Assembly (NCBI GenBank): GCA_004552725.1
Contig: SFNM01000059.1
Coordinates: forward strand, 1 to 15,588
DNA length: 15,588 bases
Origin: Bacteroidales bacterium
GTDB taxonomy: Bacteria > Bacteroidota > Bacteroidia > Bacteroidales > Muribaculaceae
Direction: 5' to 3'
The notes beneath the pieces are model-generated. The model saw nothing but the letters and a program-made list of their open reading frames with translations, was not told the DNA's origin and did not search any database. Below are positions 15,283 through 15,588 of the stretch, in pieces. Each line of letters begins with the position of its first letter. Position 1 is the first letter of the stretch. The position numbers and the translations under genes were made by a program.

Positions 15283-15319
15283 AAAGAAATATCGAATCAT
15301 CACGATCCGACATTTCTTT
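15283..15319 (+). terminator. Hairpin after the Crp-like gene, likely operon terminator
   Basis: AAAGAAATATCG (15283-15294) pairs with CGACATTTCTTT (15308-15319) at 11 of 12 positions around a 13-base loop. The right arm ends in T-rich sequence that continues as GTTCGTTTT. It lies 20 bases past the stop at 15263, where the run from 11410 would be expected to end. The stem is AT-rich, so strength is moderate. Confidence 0.5.
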
Positions 15320-15320
15320 G

Positions 15321-15335
15321 TTCGTTTTAAACGAA
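15321..15335. repeat. 15-base palindrome TTCGTTTTAAACGAA
   Basis: TTCGTTT and AAACGAA flank a single central T, a perfect odd palindrome at 15321-15335. A one-base loop cannot fold well as RNA, so a binding site for a symmetrical dimeric regulator is more likely than a second terminator. The motif CGAATCA occurs both at its right edge (15332-15338) and within the preceding loop (15293-15299). Confidence 0.4.
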
Positions 15336-15532
15336 TCAAACCTAACCTAAAATATTTACCTTATATTGTCTATTGATCATTTGTTAATGACAATGCAAAA
15401 TTACTATGATTTTCGTCCCTCTGCAATAGCATCAAACACAAAATCTCTGCTATATAAATTTTGTCAATATCTAACTATCTAATAAATACGCTTGTAACTA
15501 TATTTTAATATAAGTAAAAATACAACCGAATA

Positions 15533-15564
15533 TTTGGTGCTTTTAGAAATATTTACTACCTTTG
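15533..15564 (+). promoter_or_regulatory. Bacteroidetes-type promoter for a gene beyond the window
   Basis: TTTG (15533-15536) and TACCTTTG (15557-15564) form an exact -33/-7 pair with a 20-base spacer. Transcription would begin near 15571, so the first codon of the next plus-strand gene probably lies shortly past base 15588. Confidence 0.75.
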
Positions 15565-15588
15565 CCACTGAATTCTACACCTAAAACC

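Larger units (their letters stand above)
15264..15588. other. 325-base AT-rich non-coding tail
   Basis: No gene is supported in this stretch. From left to right it holds the terminator-like hairpin at 15283-15319, the palindrome at 15321-15335, a plain AT-rich region of about 190 bases with no clear RNA fold, and the promoter at 15533-15564 that points out of the window. The base composition is clearly lower in GC than the coding DNA to its left. Confidence 0.6.

Noticed and set aside
15464..15475. ATAAATTTTGTC as a second promoter -7 box
   Set aside because: The gap between TA and TTTG is three bases rather than two, and no TTTG lies at the proper distance upstream.
1..15588. Defence system, prophage, insertion sequence, CRISPR array, tRNA or rRNA
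   Set aside because: No transposase, integrase, nuclease, spacer array, cloverleaf or ribosomal RNA segment was seen on either strand.

Overview
The window looks like chromosomal DNA from a member of the Bacteroidales, possibly the Muribaculaceae; the family-level guess is weak. Three things support the order. Four intergenic sites match the Bacteroidetes housekeeping promoter (TTTG near -33, 18-20 bp, then TAnnTTTG at -7), and genes lack clear Shine-Dalgarno sites. The protein families are also typical: a TGS/ThrRS-like nucleoside kinase fusion, a DUF5715 lipoprotein, a long AsmA-like envelope protein and an orphan ECF-like sigma factor. Nearly all genes use C-ending codons; the truncated gene at the left edge is more mixed.

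Layout. (1) 1-335: 3' end of a gene for a probable surface protein with a Cna_B/prealbumin-like end, convergent with the next block. (2) 405-2748, minus strand: nucleoside kinase, then a small exported TPR protein one base downstream; promoter at 2776-2806. (3) 2915-10413, plus strand: a tightly packed run of DUF5715 (M15-peptidase-like) lipoprotein, AsmA-like protein, HAD phosphatase, aroB, ybaK-type deacylase and aroC; promoter at 2867-2896 and a strong hairpin after aroC. (4) 10414-10782: a structured non-coding region carrying the sigma-factor promoter. (5) 10783-11373: ECF-like sigma factor, followed by an intrinsic terminator. (6) 11410-15263: AGCS-type sodium:amino-acid symporter, lgt, SBF/BASS-type transporter and a Crp/Fnr-like protein, with gaps of only 2-5 bases. 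(7) 15264-15588: non-coding, with a terminator-like hairpin, a palindrome and a promoter for a gene beyond the window.

Together the genes cover envelope building (DUF5715, AsmA, Lgt), the shikimate pathway (aroB, aroC), translation quality control (ybaK), nucleotide salvage and transport. I see no CRISPR array, phage, insertion sequence, defence island or convincing unknown multi-gene system. The main points of interest are local: an apparent stop-codon loss giving a 64-base gene overlap, a terminator touching a start codon, a Crp-like protein whose recognition helix lacks basic residues, and repeats or palindromes next to promoters.
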